Positions 5,647 to 6,184 of a stretch of DNA of 6,184 nt are shown here, one piece after another; position 1 is the stretch's first letter, and each line of letters opens with the position of its first letter. The position numbers and the translations under genes were made by a program. The notes below the pieces were generated by a model, which saw only the letters and a list, made by a program, of their open reading frames with translations, was not told the DNA's origin and searched no databases. Source of the stretch: Sedimentibacter sp. (GTDB lineage: Bacteria; Bacillota; Clostridia; Tissierellales; Sedimentibacteraceae); contig JAQSYS010000113.1 of the NCBI GenBank assembly GCA_029256005.1, positions 1 to 6,184 on the forward strand, in the 5' to 3' direction.

Positions 5647-6184
5647 TTATCTTTTTCTAAGTCTTGCTCTTTCGTATTGCTTTGGCCATATTGCTATGTT
5701 ACTAAGCTCATTGTCGGCATAAAGAGGCCAATAAGGATTTCTTAACAGCGCCCTTCCAAGAAACACCATGTCAGCTCTTCTGTTTTCAAGGACTTCTTCA
5801 GCCATATGAGGTTCCATAATTAATCCTCCGGCAATGACAGGCAAACTTGTTTTATCTTTTATTACTTCTGCAAATTTTATCTGATACCCATGAAAAGCTT
5901 TTGGAGCAACACTTATAACTCCTCCTGAACTAACATCTACCAAGTCAACTCCTTCATTCTTTACAAGGTTGATTAAGTCTGCTAAATCCTCAGGATGATT
6001 TCCTTCATCACCATAATCCTCTGCTGACACTCTTAATATAAGCGTCTTTTCAACAGGCCATACTTCTCTTACAGCATGCAGAACATCCTTTAAAAATCTT
6101 GCTCTGTTTTCTTTGCTGCCGCCATATTCATCAGTTCTTTTATTTGTCAATGGTGATAAAAATTCATTTATTAAATATCCATGA
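5647..6184 (-). CDS. namA: NADH:flavin oxidoreductase, Old Yellow Enzyme family (NamA/YqjM-like), C-terminal part
   Basis: The frame is open to the right window edge and gives the last 178 residues of an FMN-dependent ene-reductase; the N-terminal half is outside. The visible part starts at HGYLINEFLSPLTNKRTDEYGG, the most conserved Old Yellow Enzyme stretch, so the edge cuts close to the substrate-binding His/His/Tyr cluster (His167/Tyr169 in B. subtilis YqjM). Further family marks are LRVSAEDY, VDLVDVSSGG, the FMN phosphate-binding strand PVIAGG and the FLGRALLRNPYWP segment. The C-terminal PKQYERA carries the arginine that in YqjM-type dimers reaches into the partner's active site. Full length would be about 340-345 residues, normal for the family. 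A TTG at 6150 is internal and not the start. Members reduce activated C=C bonds of enones, nitro compounds or quinone-like compounds with NAD(P)H. The physiological substrate is unknown and the symbol reflects subfamily resemblance only. A terminator follows, so the gene is not obviously part of the downstream operon. Confidence 0.9.
   Translation of the reverse strand, partial: HGYLINEFLSPLTNKRTDEYGGSKENRARFLKDVLHAVREVWPVEKTLILRVSAEDYGDEGNHPEDLADLINLVKNEGVDLVDVSSGGVISVAPKAFHGYQIKFAEVIKDKTSLPVIAGGLIMEPHMAEEVLENRRADMVFLGRALLRNPYWPLYADNELSNIAIWPKQYERARLRKR

Noticed and set aside
6148..6150. TTG as start codon of the oxidoreductase
   Set aside because: It is the leucine in the conserved SPLTNKR segment. 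The frame stays open to the window edge and encodes further conserved family residues upstream.

Overview
The window is AT-rich. All of its genes have strong GGAGG-type ribosome binding sites and several end in short intrinsic terminators. This fits an anaerobic, low-GC Gram-positive bacterium (Clostridia/Tissierellia-like). That assignment is inferred from composition and protein style, not from a marker gene. I see no rRNA, tRNA, insertion sequence, CRISPR array or phage gene.

Layout. At the left edge (1-185, + strand) is the C-terminal end of a CPBP-family intramembrane protease. It converges on six genes that all lie on the minus strand. A gene-free stretch of 316 bases (186-501) separates the two groups and holds a 15-bp, apparently bidirectional terminator. 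In transcription order, right to left, the minus-strand genes are: (1) the C-terminal half of an Old Yellow Enzyme-family NADH:flavin oxidoreductase (NamA/YqjM type) with its own terminator; (2) a 145-residue, all-helical protein of unknown function with a GTG start and an internal two-fold repeat, also followed by a terminator; (3) a 90-residue, three-helix membrane protein resembling SemiSWEET/PQ-loop proteins, followed by a terminator that lies only 32 nt before the next start codon; (4) an M20-family metal-dependent amidase/peptidase; (5) an N-acyl-D-amino-acid deacylase-like amidohydrolase, 22 nt downstream; (6) a YfcC-family carrier, 100 nt further on.

Genes 4-6 look like a catabolic module. 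The membrane carrier would import an organic-acid or acyl-amino-acid-like substrate. Two zinc amidohydrolases of unrelated folds would then cleave amide bonds. One belongs to a family that typically handles L-configured or achiral N-acyl amino acids or peptides, the other to a family that handles N-acyl-D-amino acids. The substrate is not known from the sequence.

The most interesting regulatory points are the terminator squeezed between genes 3 and 4, which may be an attenuator, and a perfect 11-bp inverted repeat between genes 5 and 6. That repeat has no T-run on the transcribed strand but overlaps the -35 of a plausible internal promoter. I do not see a clearly new defence or mobile system here. 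The least-described items are the 145-residue duplicated helical protein and the 90-residue membrane protein.
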